DNA from: Zobellia alginiliquefaciens
Lineage (GTDB): Bacteria; Bacteroidota; Bacteroidia; Flavobacteriales; Flavobacteriaceae
Direction: 5' to 3'
DNA: 64,000 bases
NCBI RefSeq assembly: GCF_029323795.1
Contig: NZ_CP119758.1
Coordinates: forward strand, 2,542,001-2,606,000
The notes under the pieces: generated by a model
Database searches by the model: none
What the model saw: the letters and a program-made list of their open reading frames with translations, nothing else
Told to the model about the DNA's origin: nothing
Part shown: positions 40,726 to 51,192 of the stretch, one piece after another
Position numbering within the stretch: position 1 is the first letter of the stretch
Layout of the letters: each line of letters begins with the position of its first letter
Translations under genes and position numbers: made by a program

Positions 40726-43035
40726 ATGAAAAAAATAATAATAGCATTTGCTTTTACCATACTTCCGTGGCTTGCTTTTTCTCAGGAAAAAGTAGAAGGA
40801 ACGGTTGTGGAAGCAGGAGGTGCCAATGCATTGGGGCTTGCTGGTGCCAATGTGTATTGGATGGATTCCCAAATAGGGGTTGTAACCAATATTGACGGAA
40901 AATTTTCTATTCCTTATAAAAAAGAATACAATAAGCTAATAATTAGCTACGTAGGGTATGAGTCTGATACTTTAACGGTAAATACTCCTAAGGTTGTTAA
41001 GCATGGGCTTAAACCCTCTAATGAATTAGATGAAGTTGTGGTTCAACAAGAGCGGGACAATATTCAAAAAACCTATTTCAGTCCACAGAATACGGTCACC
41101 GTTAATAGTGCGGAGTTGTTAAAAGCAGCCTGCTGCAACTTGGCTGAGAGCTTTGAGACCAATCCTGCTATTGATGTAAATCTTTCGGATGGGCTAACAG
41201 GTACGAAACAAATACAAATGTTAGGTTTGACCAGTCCGTATTTGATGATTACGCAAGAGAATATTCCTATGGTTAGGGGTGCTTCGCAGGCATACGGGCT
41301 TACATTTACACCGGGTACTTGGATTGAGAGTATTCAGATTACAAAGGGTGCGGGTAGTGTGGTGAATGGTTATGAAAGTATTTCTGGTCAGATAAATACC
41401 GAATTGGTAAAACCGTTGACGGATAGTTCCGTTTTTATAAATGGATATGGGAATCAAAACGGAAGGTATGAGTTGAATACGCATTTCAATAAAAAACTAT
41501 CCGAAAAGTGGAGTACGGGACTTTATATACACGGAAATAAAAGAACTCAAAAAGAGGATGATAACGGAGACGGATTCTTAGATGCCCCTTTGGCTGATCA
41601 GATTAATGTAATGAATCGTTGGCAGTACCAAGATGCAGAAAAAGGTTGGGTAAGCTTCTTTAATGTGAGGTTTTTGAATGATGAAAAGCAAGTGGGGCAA
41701 GTCGGTTTTAACCCCGATACTGACAGAGTAGATAATAATCGGAGAATGTTTAGTCAAGCCGAAGCCCTTGCGTCTGGTGAAGCCGAACTGCCTATACTGA
41801 GCGAAGCCGAAGTATGGGGCAGTGAAATCAATACACGTCGTTTTGATACTTCTTTGAAATTGGGTTACGTTTTTCCTGAGTTGCCATTTCAAAGCTTTGG
41901 TTTTCAAACAGCCTATAGTTTGCATAAGCAGGACTCTTATTTTGGTTATAGAACGTATGATATTGATCATGAAAGCATTTATACCAATTTGCTTTTTAAT
42001 TCTATAATTGGCGATACGCGTAACAAATTCAAAACAGGGTTGACGTTCGCCTATGATGGCTACGACGAAATGGTGACTGCAACCGATTATTCCCGGGAGG
42101 ATCGTTCCGTAGGTGCTTTTTTTGAATATAGCTATGAGAATTTAGAAAAGGTAAGTCTTACTGCCGGTCTTAGAGTAGATAATCATAATAGGTTAGGTAC
42201 ATTCGTTACACCTAGATTTCATATCCGGTATACACCATGGGAAAAAGGAAGTCTGCGTGGTTCTTTTGGAAGAGGAAAAAGAGCAGCTAACATCTTTGCG
42301 GAGAATCAACAGTTATTTGCTTCTGGCCGTGAAATTAAGATCTTGAATTCCGGTGGAGATGTGTATGGTTTGGATCCCGAAGATGCATGGAATTATGGGG
42401 TTAGCTTTTTGCAAGGTTTTAATTTTTTAAATCGAAAAGGTGATTTTACGGTAGATTATTACATTACTGATTTTAAAAATCAAGTAGTTGTGGATTGGGA
42501 AAATTCGCAAGAGGTTTTATTCTATAATTTAGAGGGGAGTAGTACGGCTAAGAGTTTTCAGGTAGAGGTGAATTATGAGCTTTTACCGCGCTTGAATATA
42601 CGTACAGCTTATAAAAATTATGATATAACAACGGATTATCAAAGTGGAAGTCTGCAAAAGCCTTTACAGGCACAGCACCTATTTTTTGCTAATTTAGAGT
42701 ATCAGACCAAAGCAAAAGATAATGGCTCTCAATGGAAATTTGATTACACTTTGCATAGGGTTGGGGAAAAGAGATTGCCGGATACAAGTTCAAACCCAAT
42801 AGCATATCAATTAGCAGCTACGTCATCCCCCTACGACCAAATGAATGCCCAGATAACAAAAGTGTTCTCCAATACGTTTGAGGTATATGTAGGAGGGGAG
42901 AACTTATCCAATGTACAACAAGATAATCCAGTTTTAGGGGCAGATGACCCTTTTGGTCCTAACTTTGATACTACTATAATATATGCGCCAATAATGGGGC
43001 GTATGTTTTATGGAGGCTTTAGAATTAAAATTTAA
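40726..43035 (+). CDS. TonB-dependent outer membrane receptor (metal-type)
   Basis: A 769-residue receptor with signal peptide (MKKIIIAFAFTILPWLAFSQ). It has an N-terminal carboxypeptidase-like regulatory domain (~22-105, GLAGANVYWMDSQIGVVTN), a plug (~120-235, with the unusual LKAACCNLAESFETNP and IQITKGAGSVVNGYESISGQ) and a 22-strand barrel ending in MFYGGFRIKI. It imports a large or scarce ligand through the outer membrane using TonB energy. The double Cys in the plug and the neighbouring Cys-rich proteins point to copper or another soft metal, but the ligand is not proven. Confidence 0.92.
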   Translation: MKKIIIAFAFTILPWLAFSQEKVEGTVVEAGGANALGLAGANVYWMDSQIGVVTNIDGKFSIPYKKEYNKLIISYVGYESDTLTVNTPKVVKHGLKPSNELDEVVVQQERDNIQKTYFSPQNTVTVNSAELLKAACCNLAESFETNPAIDVNLSDGLTGTKQIQMLGLTSPYLMITQENIPMVRGASQAYGLTFTPGTWIESIQITKGAGSVVNGYESISGQINTELVKPLTDSSVFINGYGNQNGRYELNTHFNKKLSEKWSTGLYIHGNKRTQKEDDNGDGFLDAPLADQINVMNRWQYQDAEKGWVSFFNVRFLNDEKQVGQVGFNPDTDRVDNNRRMFSQAEALASGEAELPILSEAEVWGSEINTRRFDTSLKLGYVFPELPFQSFGFQTAYSLHKQDSYFGYRTYDIDHESIYTNLLFNSIIGDTRNKFKTGLTFAYDGYDEMVTATDYSREDRSVGAFFEYSYENLEKVSLTAGLRVDNHNRLGTFVTPRFHIRYTPWEKGSLRGSFGRGKRAANIFAENQQLFASGREIKILNSGGDVYGLDPEDAWNYGVSFLQGFNFLNRKGDFTVDYYITDFKNQVVVDWENSQEVLFYNLEGSSTAKSFQVEVNYELLPRLNIRTAYKNYDITTDYQSGSLQKPLQAQHLFFANLEYQTKAKDNGSQWKFDYTLHRVGEKRLPDTSSNPIAYQLAATSSPYDQMNAQITKVFSNTFEVYVGGENLSNVQQDNPVLGADDPFGPNFDTTIIYAPIMGRMFYGGFRIKI

Positions 43036-43059
43036 TGATAATAACTAAATAGAAGACAA

Positions 43060-43416
43060 ATGAAAACTACAATTTTATCAATAGTAATGAGCTTGTTTAC
43101 TGTGGTGATTTTTGCACAGGATAAGAATAAAAAAATGACATTTGACGTTAATGGGAAATGCGGCATGTGTAAAGAACGGATAGAAGAGGCGGCACTTAAT
43201 GTAAAAGGAGTGAAGTATGCATCCTGGGATATACCAACACATCAATTAGCAGTAATTATGGACGAGCGTAAAACGGATCCCATGAAAATAAAAACCGCTC
43301 TTGTGGCAGTAGGGCATGATACCAAAGAATTGAAAGCTACAGAGGAAGCGTATGAAAGTGTGCACCCATGCTGTAGATATAGGGAAGATAATTCTGATGA
43401 CGGAGCTGACCACTAA
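43060..43416 (+). CDS. Secreted heavy-metal-associated (HMA) domain protein
   Basis: A 118-residue exported protein with signal peptide (MKTTILSIVMSLFTVVIFAQ) and one HMA ferredoxin-like domain. The metal motif is GKCGMCKERIEEA (CxxC, ~33-36), followed by KGVKYASWDIPTHQLAV and a Lys-rich helix. The C-terminus adds HPCCRYRE and an acidic tail, giving a second possible metal site. Likely a periplasmic copper chaperone for the metal passing through the receptor, 24 bases downstream of it. Confidence 0.9.
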   Translation: MKTTILSIVMSLFTVVIFAQDKNKKMTFDVNGKCGMCKERIEEAALNVKGVKYASWDIPTHQLAVIMDERKTDPMKIKTALVAVGHDTKELKATEEAYESVHPCCRYREDNSDDGADH

Positions 43417-43565
43417 AAGTAAGCATCTGTTTTTAAGCGTATTGTGTATTTTTTTAATGACGCGGAAAAAAGCTTTGTTATTTTAGTTAATTTTTTCCCA
43501 ATGAAAATATCACGAATCAAAAAGTGATTTACTTTAGATTAGTTTTATTTAATACGCAATTAATT

Positions 43566-43664
43566 ATGGCACAAGCAAAAAATGCAGGTAAAACATCTGC
43601 TAAGCCGTTAGCAGCGAAAGCTGGTAAAAAGGCTGCTCCAAAAGCTGCTCCTCGTAAGAAGTAG
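43566..43664 (+). CDS. Tiny Lys/Ala-rich basic protein (histone H1-like tail)
   Basis: A 32-residue reading frame from ATG 43566 to TAG 43664, reading MAQAKNAGKTSAKPLAAKAG then a KKAAPKAAPRKK end. About a third of the residues are Lys or Arg, the rest mostly Ala, Pro and Gly, like the tails of histone H1, Hc1 and the TopA tail in this window (KAKPKAKPKAKK). A strong terminator starts 44 bases after its stop, which supports transcription of this short gene. It probably binds nucleic acid, by composition only. Confidence 0.62.
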   Translation: MAQAKNAGKTSAKPLAAKAGKKAAPKAAPRKK

Positions 43665-43707
43665 TCGGGTTGTTTGTCTATAGAATAGACATTCCCATTT
43701 GGACATG

Positions 43708-43743
43708 AAACCACCTTCTGTAAATAAAGAAGGTGGTTTTTTT
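43708..43743 (+). terminator. Terminator of the small basic protein gene
   Basis: A perfect 12-bp stem AAACCACCTTCT/AGAAGGTGGTTT, 8-base loop, then a run of T on the plus strand. Confidence 0.9.
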
Positions 43744-43760
43744 GTTAATATAAGTACATA

Positions 43761-43796
43761 AAAAAAAGCTGCTCTTGAAACTTCAAGAGCAGCTTT
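43761..43796 (-). terminator. Terminator of groEL
   Basis: A long perfect stem AAAGCTGCTCTTG/CAAGAGCAGCTTT. The minus-strand copy ends in seven or more T. Lies 53 bases past the groEL stop. Confidence 0.9.
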
Positions 43797-43849
43797 AAAT
43801 ATAATGTATGTCCGCAAACAAGCTAAAAATTGCCTGTGTCGTCTCGCCA

Positions 43850-45523
<1,674 letters not shown>

Positions 45524-45531
45524 GTGGGTTA

Positions 45532-45890
45532 TTAATTTAATTTTTTCTTTAAAGTGTAAATGCGTTTTTTGATTTCGTTGATATTTATATTTAGCTTCTC
45601 GTGTAAATCTGGTTTTATGTAACCTAAATCTTTTGAGTAATATAAGATACTCAACTTCAGAGGCGGAACCTGTTGCTATTGTCAAAAAACGATTAAATTC
45701 AGCATCACTATCTCTTCCGGAACCTTCACTTATGTTAGTGGGAATTGAGCTGGATGCTCTTCTTAGCTGAGGTGCCAAGCCATATAATTCTTCTTTTAGG
45801 AAATGATTCGGTAATCGCATATAACTCTAAAGTGAGCTTATGGCTAATCTGCCAAATTGTATATTTTCTAAAATCCCTATAGTGGCTTAT
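45532..45890 (-). pseudogene. Four-helix-bundle (S23/IVP-type) protein gene, frameshifted twice
   Basis: The minus strand encodes three pieces of one ~118-residue four-helix-bundle protein, each in another frame: [20 protein letters not shown]...SFPK, then [20 protein letters not shown] through [12 protein letters not shown], then [16 protein letters not shown]...KKKLN with stop at 45532-45534. Each break is one extra A in an AAAAG run (+ strand T-runs 45794-45797 and 45631-45634). The expected start codon is ATA (45888-45890) rather than ATG. The middle frame alone can be read from an ATG at 45820 but lacks both ends. A dead insertion between groES and groEL is most likely. Confidence 0.82.
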
Positions 45891-45908
45891 AGCAAACAGC
45901 CTATAGCC
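45884..45908. repeat. Imperfect palindrome just after groES
   Basis: GGCTTATAGC and GCCTATAGCC form an imperfect stem at the groES side of the four-helix-bundle remnant, similar in sequence to the hairpin at its groEL side. It ends one base before the groES stop codon. Confidence 0.4.
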
Positions 45909-46187
45909 TTAAATTATAGCTAAAACGTCACTCTCACGCATCATAAGGTAATCAACACCTTCAAGCTTAAGCTCAGTGCCTGCGTATTTACCATATAAAA
46001 CAGTGTCACCAACTTTAACTGTCACTTGCTCGTCTTTGGTTCCGGGTCCAACGGCAACAATCTTACCTTGTTGAGGCTTTTCTTTGGCAGTATCTGGAAT
46101 GTAGATACCTGATGCTGTTTTGGTTTCGGCAGCCATAGGTTCAATAAGAACCCTATCCGCCAATGGTTTAATGTTCACTTTTGCCAT
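45909..46187 (-). CDS. groES: Co-chaperonin GroES (10 kDa)
   Basis: A 92-residue co-chaperonin that caps the GroEL ring. It has the typical start [11 protein letters not shown], the mobile loop [20 protein letters not shown] (~22-41) and [20 protein letters not shown] saw no CIRCE (HrcA) operator upstream. A short inverted repeat (GGCA-TAATTTC-TGCC) lies about 70 bases before the ATG, but its role is unclear. Confidence 0.97.
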   Translation of the reverse strand: MAKVNIKPLADRVLIEPMAAETKTASGIYIPDTAKEKPQQGKIVAVGPGTKDEQVTVKVGDTVLYGKYAGTELKLEGVDYLMMRESDVLAII

Positions 46188-46277
46188 ATTTTTAGTTTTT
46201 AGTTTGAAAAATTATATTCTCGAATGCTAGTGGGCAGAAATTATGCCATTACTCAAAAACTGACACATTGTTAAACC

Positions 46278-46311
46278 AAAAATGCCAGCTTGTCACTAAG
46301 CTGGCATTTTG
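46278..46311 (-). terminator. Terminator-like hairpin after secG
   Basis: A perfect 13-bp stem AAAATGCCAGCTT/AAGCTGGCATTTT, loop GTCACT, 20 bases past the secG stop. It separates the secG run from groES. The trailing T-run on the minus strand is short. Confidence 0.72.
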
Positions 46312-46330
46312 TATATGTTATGGTAGAATT

Positions 46331-46693
46331 TTATAAGCTGTCCGCAGGAGCACTTACTGGTGCAGGTGTCTGTTCTGGCAGTGCTTCTGGTACAGTTTCA
46401 GGAACAACGGTTTCGATTCCGTCACCATTTAAAAGTTTAGAATCTGTATCGCTAAAGTTTCCTTTAAGGGCAACGTTAGATGCTAGAATTAGAACCACAA
46501 GTAGTATGGCCAACGTCCAAGTACTTTTGTCTAAGAAATCGCCTGTCTTTTTTACACCGCCTACTACTTGACTGCCACCGCCGCCAAAAGAAGATGATAA
46601 TCCGCCACCTTTAGGGTTCTGAACCATGATGACCAATATCAGTAAAAAACAAACTATAATGATAAGTATTAAAAAAATCGTAAACGTACTCAT
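46331..46693 (-). CDS. secG: Protein translocase subunit SecG
   Basis: A 120-residue SecG of the SecYEG channel. Two transmembrane helices (~3-25 and ~55-75) surround the loop VQNPKGGGLSSSFGGGG, and VGGVKKTGDFLDKSTW follows, as is usual. The C-terminal tail is Pro/Glu/Ala-rich (VPEALPEQTPAPVS), common in Bacteroidetes. I start at ATG 46693 (MSTFTIFLI). It lies 7 bases after the stop of the upstream TPR gene. Confidence 0.92.
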   Translation of the reverse strand: MSTFTIFLILIIIVCFLLILVIMVQNPKGGGLSSSFGGGGSQVVGGVKKTGDFLDKSTWTLAILLVVLILASNVALKGNFSDTDSKLLNGDGIETVVPETVPEALPEQTPAPVSAPADSL

Positions 46694-46700
46694 AATGGCG

Positions 46701-47621
46701 CTACTTGTTTTCTTGTTGTAATTTTTCCACCGCTTTAATTCGGTCTGCAAAGAAACCACTTTTTTCCGGATATTTCAAACTTAAAATTTTGTAAGATTGA
46801 ATAGCTTTTTTATACTTTTTTTGCTCCAGATAAACTTTGGCCAAAGTTTCTGTCATTAGCTCTTTCTTGTCTAGGGTAACAGAGGTTTCTATAGCAACTT
46901 TTGGTACGTCTTTATTCGGCTTTATTTTAGGATTGTCAGCAATAAATTTATCAATAAGGTCAAATTTCTTTCTTTTCAGAATCTCTTCCTCTAATGGGAA
47001 TGCTATTGCTTCAGGTTCCTCTTTTTTACCGGCGTCTCCCGTTTTAGCCTCTTCATCCCTTTTAACCGCTGTAAAGGAGGTGAGCTGCAGCCACTCGGCA
47101 AACGAATATTTTTCTCGTTTGGTAAAGGGTAGGGGTTCTCCCAATTCCAGGTTTTTAGAAGCTTTTCTTTTAGCTTCTGCAATTTCCTCATCTATTTTAG
47201 GGTCTTTTGAGGTAAAAAGTTGAGGGTCTAAAAGCTTGTCTGCATCTGCATGGGTTAGCGGAATTGGAGTTTCTGCAGTGGGTTCATCACTTTTAGGGGA
47301 CTCTATTTCCTCTGAAATAATTTCGGTATCTACTAAAGCCGTGGTTTTGCCCGAAATTTTATCGGCAATGGTATTCTGTAAAAATTCGTCCGAAGTAATA
47401 AAGTCGAAAAGAACATCGCGGTCCGTTGTGTAAGCGGCTGTAATTTTTAGGGCATTGTTGTACTTAAAACTATTAAGATTTTTGAGGCCCTTTAAATGTA
47501 AAGCCCGTGCTGCCTGAAAGTACGGATATTCTTCTAGCACTTCTTCCAGTTGCTTGGTCTGAAGTGGGGAGACCACTTTATCTGGATGCTGTAAGAGATA
47601 TGTAAAATCTTGTACGTTCAT
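46701..47621 (-). CDS. Conserved TPR-like cytoplasmic protein upstream of secG
   Basis: A 306-residue protein with a helical N-terminus (FTYLLQHPDKVVSPLQTKQL), a low-complexity Glu/Lys/Ser/Pro centre (~100-215), a KYSFAEWLQLTS motif and a C-terminal TPR-like pair (TETLAKVYLEQKKYKKAIQS, then YKILSLKYPEKSGFFADRIK). No signal peptide. Function unknown. Gene order lptE, this gene, secG is conserved in Flavobacteria (recalled). Confidence 0.85.
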   Translation of the reverse strand: MNVQDFTYLLQHPDKVVSPLQTKQLEEVLEEYPYFQAARALHLKGLKNLNSFKYNNALKITAAYTTDRDVLFDFITSDEFLQNTIADKISGKTTALVDTEIISEEIESPKSDEPTAETPIPLTHADADKLLDPQLFTSKDPKIDEEIAEAKRKASKNLELGEPLPFTKREKYSFAEWLQLTSFTAVKRDEEAKTGDAGKKEEPEAIAFPLEEEILKRKKFDLIDKFIADNPKIKPNKDVPKVAIETSVTLDKKELMTETLAKVYLEQKKYKKAIQSYKILSLKYPEKSGFFADRIKAVEKLQQENK

Positions 47622-47684
47622 TCTATTGGGTTACAAATAATGCAATATGGATTCTTCGGAATTGTTTTAATAAGTTGGGCAATG

Positions 47685-48203
47685 TTACCAATCTGCCAAT
47701 GATGCGTTAAAAATATCTTGGGTTATCCGTTCAAAAATCACTTCTAATGCTTCCGTTTTTACAGCAGAAAGCTGTGAATTGGCAGGGTAGTCATAGAAAA
47801 AAGAAAATCGTTGGTCAAAATCTGCATCCTCTTTGGTTTTGTTGTAAAAACGGACTTTAACCGCCATGGATAAGCGGTTTTGTGCGGCTGTTTGTTGTGC
47901 GGTAGCACTCATGGGGGATATGCGGAATTCCACAATTTCACCTTCATATAATAAATCGCCATTAGAAGAGGTCAAATCAAGACTCGTCTGATTTAATATA
48001 CGATCTTGCAGGGCCAAAGTAAAGTCTCTTTCCAATCCCGGTTCAAAAGTAGAGCCTGGGTTTTGCGTGGCATAGTTTTGAAAAGTAGGTATTGTAAAAG
48101 TGGTGGCGGTACCCACATTACCTCCAGTAAAATTATAAACACCACAACCGTTAAGGATAAGGACCAATAGTAAACTGAAAGCTATGTAAATGTTCTTTTT
48201 CAA
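47685..48203 (-). CDS. lptE: LPS assembly lipoprotein LptE
   Basis: A 172-residue outer-membrane lipoprotein (lipobox LILNGC) that plugs LptD in LPS assembly. Family signs are CGVYNFTGG, TFTIPTFQNYA, LTLALQDRI-like FTLALQDRILNQT, GDLLYEGEIVEFRISPMS and FSFFYDYPANSQL. The assignment rests on these and on the conserved place between a sigma-54 activator and secG. LptC is encoded elsewhere in the window. Confidence 0.87.
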   Translation of the reverse strand: MKKNIYIAFSLLLVLILNGCGVYNFTGGNVGTATTFTIPTFQNYATQNPGSTFEPGLERDFTLALQDRILNQTSLDLTSSNGDLLYEGEIVEFRISPMSATAQQTAAQNRLSMAVKVRFYNKTKEDADFDQRFSFFYDYPANSQLSAVKTEALEVIFERITQDIFNASLADW

Positions 48204-48263
48204 AATTCTATATCTGTATTAGAAGTATGATTTGCCGTTTTGTTATATAATAGGATACGCTAG

Positions 48264-49532
48264 CTATAAATCGTATTGTTTTATTTTACGATATAGAGTT
48301 CTTTCCGAAATACCCAGTTCAGAAGCGGCGGCTTTTCTTTTTCCGCGGTTGCGTTCTAATGATTTTTTTATGAGCTCCACTTCCTTTTCTTGTAAAGATA
48401 GGGTTTCTTCTTCTTGAATTTCTTCGGCAAAATGATACTTATCTTCAATAGATGGTTTAACAATGGGTTTTTCTGCTCGTGGTTCGGGCAAGTGTAAAAC
48501 TTCCATAGAGGAGCGTTCGTCTTCCTCTAGCTCTTCGCCGTTGTCTCCGTAAATTTTTCTGATTAGACCCTCGTTCTCTTCTTGCACCTTTTCGCCATCA
48601 TTATTCTTCATCAACTCTAAAGTAAGTTTCTTTAGGTCGTTCAGGTCGCTTTTCATATCGAAAAGTACCTTGTAAAGAATTTCCCTTTCATTGCTAAAAT
48701 CACTTTCAGCTTTCTTTTGACCAACAACCGCAGGAAGATTGGAGTTGTTGGAATTAGGTAAATATCCGTTTAAGGTAGACCATGAAACGCCTCTACTTTC
48801 CTCAAGAACGGAAACCTGTTCTGCAATATTCCGTAACTGACGGATGTTTCCAGGCCACCGGTATTTTAGTAAAAGGTCTACGGCTTCATCATCTAAACGA
48901 ATGGTAGGCATCTTATACTTTTGGCCAAAATCCGAAGCGAATTTCCTAAAGAGCAAATGAATGTCGCCCTGTCTTTCTCGAAGCGGTGGAATATTTATCT
49001 CAACCGTACTTAACCTATAGTATAGGTCTTCCCTGAATTTCTCTTTTTTAATGGCATCGAACATATTTACATTCGTTGCTGCCACAATACGTACATTGGT
49101 TTTTTGCACCTGTGAAGAACCTACTTTTAAAAACTCGCCATTTTCAAGTACCCTTAATAGTCTTACTTGTGTGGTAAGTGGTAGTTCGCCAACTTCATCC
49201 AAAAAAATAGTTCCCCCATCGGCGACTTCAAAATACCCGCTTCTTGTTTGGGTAGCTCCTGTAAAAGCACCTTTTTCATGACCAAAAAGTTCACTATCAA
49301 TTGTGCCCTCTGGGATGGCGCCGCAGTTTACGGCAATGTATTTGGCGTGCTTTCTATGTGAAAGCGAGTGTATAATTTTGGGGATGGCCTCTTTACCAAC
49401 ACCACTTTCTCCTGTTACAAGAACAGAAATATCTGTTGGGGCTACCTGAATGGCTTTTTCAATAGCACGATTGAGTTTTGGGTCATTACCTATAATCTCA
49501 AATCGTTGTTTTATGGCTTGTACGTTTTCCAT
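48264..49532 (-). CDS. Sigma-54 interacting transcriptional activator without a sensor domain
   Basis: A 422-residue AAA+ enhancer-binding protein. It starts almost directly with the AAA+ domain (IIGNDPKLNRAI), with Walker A GESGVGKEA, sigma-54 contact loop HEKGAFTGATQT, Walker B GGTIFLDEVGEL and arginine-finger region YYRLSTVEINIPPLRER. An acidic linker follows, then a Fis-type helix-turn-helix (KRKAAASELGISERTLYRKI) at the C-terminus. No receiver, GAF or PAS domain precedes it, so its activity must be controlled by expression or a partner. It lies between miaB and lptE on one strand. Confidence 0.93.
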   Translation of the reverse strand: MENVQAIKQRFEIIGNDPKLNRAIEKAIQVAPTDISVLVTGESGVGKEAIPKIIHSLSHRKHAKYIAVNCGAIPEGTIDSELFGHEKGAFTGATQTRSGYFEVADGGTIFLDEVGELPLTTQVRLLRVLENGEFLKVGSSQVQKTNVRIVAATNVNMFDAIKKEKFREDLYYRLSTVEINIPPLRERQGDIHLLFRKFASDFGQKYKMPTIRLDDEAVDLLLKYRWPGNIRQLRNIAEQVSVLEESRGVSWSTLNGYLPNSNNSNLPAVVGQKKAESDFSNEREILYKVLFDMKSDLNDLKKLTLELMKNNDGEKVQEENEGLIRKIYGDNGEELEEDERSSMEVLHLPEPRAEKPIVKPSIEDKYHFAEEIQEEETLSLQEKEVELIKKSLERNRGKRKAAASELGISERTLYRKIKQYDL

Positions 49533-49562
49533 TGTTCTCTATGGTTCGGGGGCTATTGTTAT

Positions 49563-51008
49563 TTAGTTGTTATCTGAATATTCTACGGCTTCACCAATTA
49601 AGGTGGCAGAAGTACATTCGTCCATGCGTACCATAACAAAATCACCAATTTTATAATCCCCTTTAGGGAATACGGCAACCGTATTTTGGGAGTTACGCCC
49701 CATGAAATGTTGGTCTGATTTTTTTGAAGTACTCTCGATCAAAATTTCTTGAACTTTGCCTAAATGTCGTTGAGTGCGTTCTTGACAATGTTCTCTTTGA
49801 AGAGCGATAACTTCCGATAGTCTTCGTTTTTTTGTTTCTTCGGGAACGTCATCTTCCATTTTCCGTTCGGCCATGGTTCCTGGTCTTTCGGAATAGGAGA
49901 ACATATAACCAAAATCATATTTTACATATTCCATTAAGGACAAGGTGTCTTTGTGGTCTTCCTCGGTCTCGGTTGGGAAACCAATAATCATGTCTTGAGA
50001 AATAGAACAATCCGGAATAATTTTGCGAATATTATCTATTAGCTCAAAATATTCCTCGCGTGTATGAAGACGGTTCATTTCTTTTAAGATGCGGTCACTA
50101 CCACTTTGAACCGGTAGGTGAATGGCGTTGCAGATGTTTTTGTGTTTTGCCATGGTATGGATAACATCTAAAGTCATATCCTGCGGATTAGATGTTGAAA
50201 AACGAATACGCATTTTGGGTTGTGCCAAGGCGGTTCTTTCCAGTAATTGGGAAAAATCTACGGCAGTAGCTTTTTCCATATCGGAAGCTTTGGCAAAATC
50301 TTTTTTCAATCCGCCGCCATACCATAAATAGCTATCTACGTTTTGACCCAAAAGAGTGATTTCTTTATATCCTCTTTTCGCTAAATCGTTTACTTCATCT
50401 ATAATGGATTGTGGATCACGACTACGTTCACGGCCCCGTGTAAATGGTACTACGCAGAATGTGCACATATTATCGCATCCCCTGGTGATGGAAACATATG
50501 CCGTTACACCGTTAGTGTTCAGGCGAACAGGGGCAATGTCACCGTAGGTTTCATCTTTAGAAAGAATAACGTTTACCGCATTACGGCCTTCGTCTATTTC
50601 TTGAATTAAATTGGGTAGGTCTTTGTAGGCGTCCGGACCTACGACCATGTCTACAATTTTTTCCTCCTCTAAAAATTGATGCTTTAGACGTTCCGCCATG
50701 CAGCCTAGTACACCCACTTTCATATGCGGACGATCTCTTTTTATGGCATTGAATTTCTCCAAGCGCTTGCGAACGGTAAGTTCGGCCTTCTCTCGAATGG
50801 AACAGGTGTTTACCAAAACCAAGTCGGCCTCGGTAAGGGTTTGCGTAGTGTCAAAACCTTCGTTGGCTAAGATGGATGCAACGATTTCACTATCTGAAAA
50901 ATTCATCTGACAACCATAGCTTTCAATGTAGAGCTTCTTGTTGTTGGAATTCTTTTTTTCAAGTGCTAGGGCAGATCCCTGAACCGATTCGTCTATAATT
51001 TTCTCCAT
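49563..51008 (-). CDS. miaB: tRNA-2-methylthio-N6-dimethylallyladenosine synthase MiaB
   Basis: A 481-residue radical SAM methylthiotransferase that adds the 2-methylthio group to i6A37 of tRNAs. The order is an N-terminal UPF0004 domain with [26 protein letters not shown] and [10 protein letters not shown] (three cluster Cys), then the radical SAM motif [19 protein letters not shown], then a C-terminal TRAM domain. Full length. A consensus promoter lies upstream (51041-51073). Confidence 0.96.
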   Translation of the reverse strand: MEKIIDESVQGSALALEKKNSNNKKLYIESYGCQMNFSDSEIVASILANEGFDTTQTLTEADLVLVNTCSIREKAELTVRKRLEKFNAIKRDRPHMKVGVLGCMAERLKHQFLEEEKIVDMVVGPDAYKDLPNLIQEIDEGRNAVNVILSKDETYGDIAPVRLNTNGVTAYVSITRGCDNMCTFCVVPFTRGRERSRDPQSIIDEVNDLAKRGYKEITLLGQNVDSYLWYGGGLKKDFAKASDMEKATAVDFSQLLERTALAQPKMRIRFSTSNPQDMTLDVIHTMAKHKNICNAIHLPVQSGSDRILKEMNRLHTREEYFELIDNIRKIIPDCSISQDMIIGFPTETEEDHKDTLSLMEYVKYDFGYMFSYSERPGTMAERKMEDDVPEETKKRRLSEVIALQREHCQERTQRHLGKVQEILIESTSKKSDQHFMGRNSQNTVAVFPKGDYKIGDFVMVRMDECTSATLIGEAVEYSDNN

Positions 51009-51040
51009 ATCTATCGTTACCTTTCAAATATAACGGGCAG

Positions 51041-51073
51041 CAAATATAAGGCTTAAAACAGGTTTATGACAAA
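51041..51073 (-). promoter_or_regulatory. Promoter of miaB
   Basis: On the minus strand TTTG (51070-51073), 21-nt spacer, TATATTTG (51041-51048): a full Bacteroidetes consensus. A second exact TATATTTG lies closer at 51025-51032 and could be an alternative -7 element. Confidence 0.7.
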
Positions 51074-51192
51074 TTGACAGGGAATTTTAATATTATTTTA
51101 CAACTGTACTTTTTAATAGGTCTTTTATCTTAGTGAAAAGTTATACCATGACCTTAAGTTAATTGACCAAAAAAATTGAATAAAACAATGAA

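Noticed and set aside
46188-46277. CIRCE operator before groES
   Set aside because: No TTAGCACTC-N9-GAGTGCTAA-like repeat is present. Only a 4-bp inverted repeat is seen, too weak to call.
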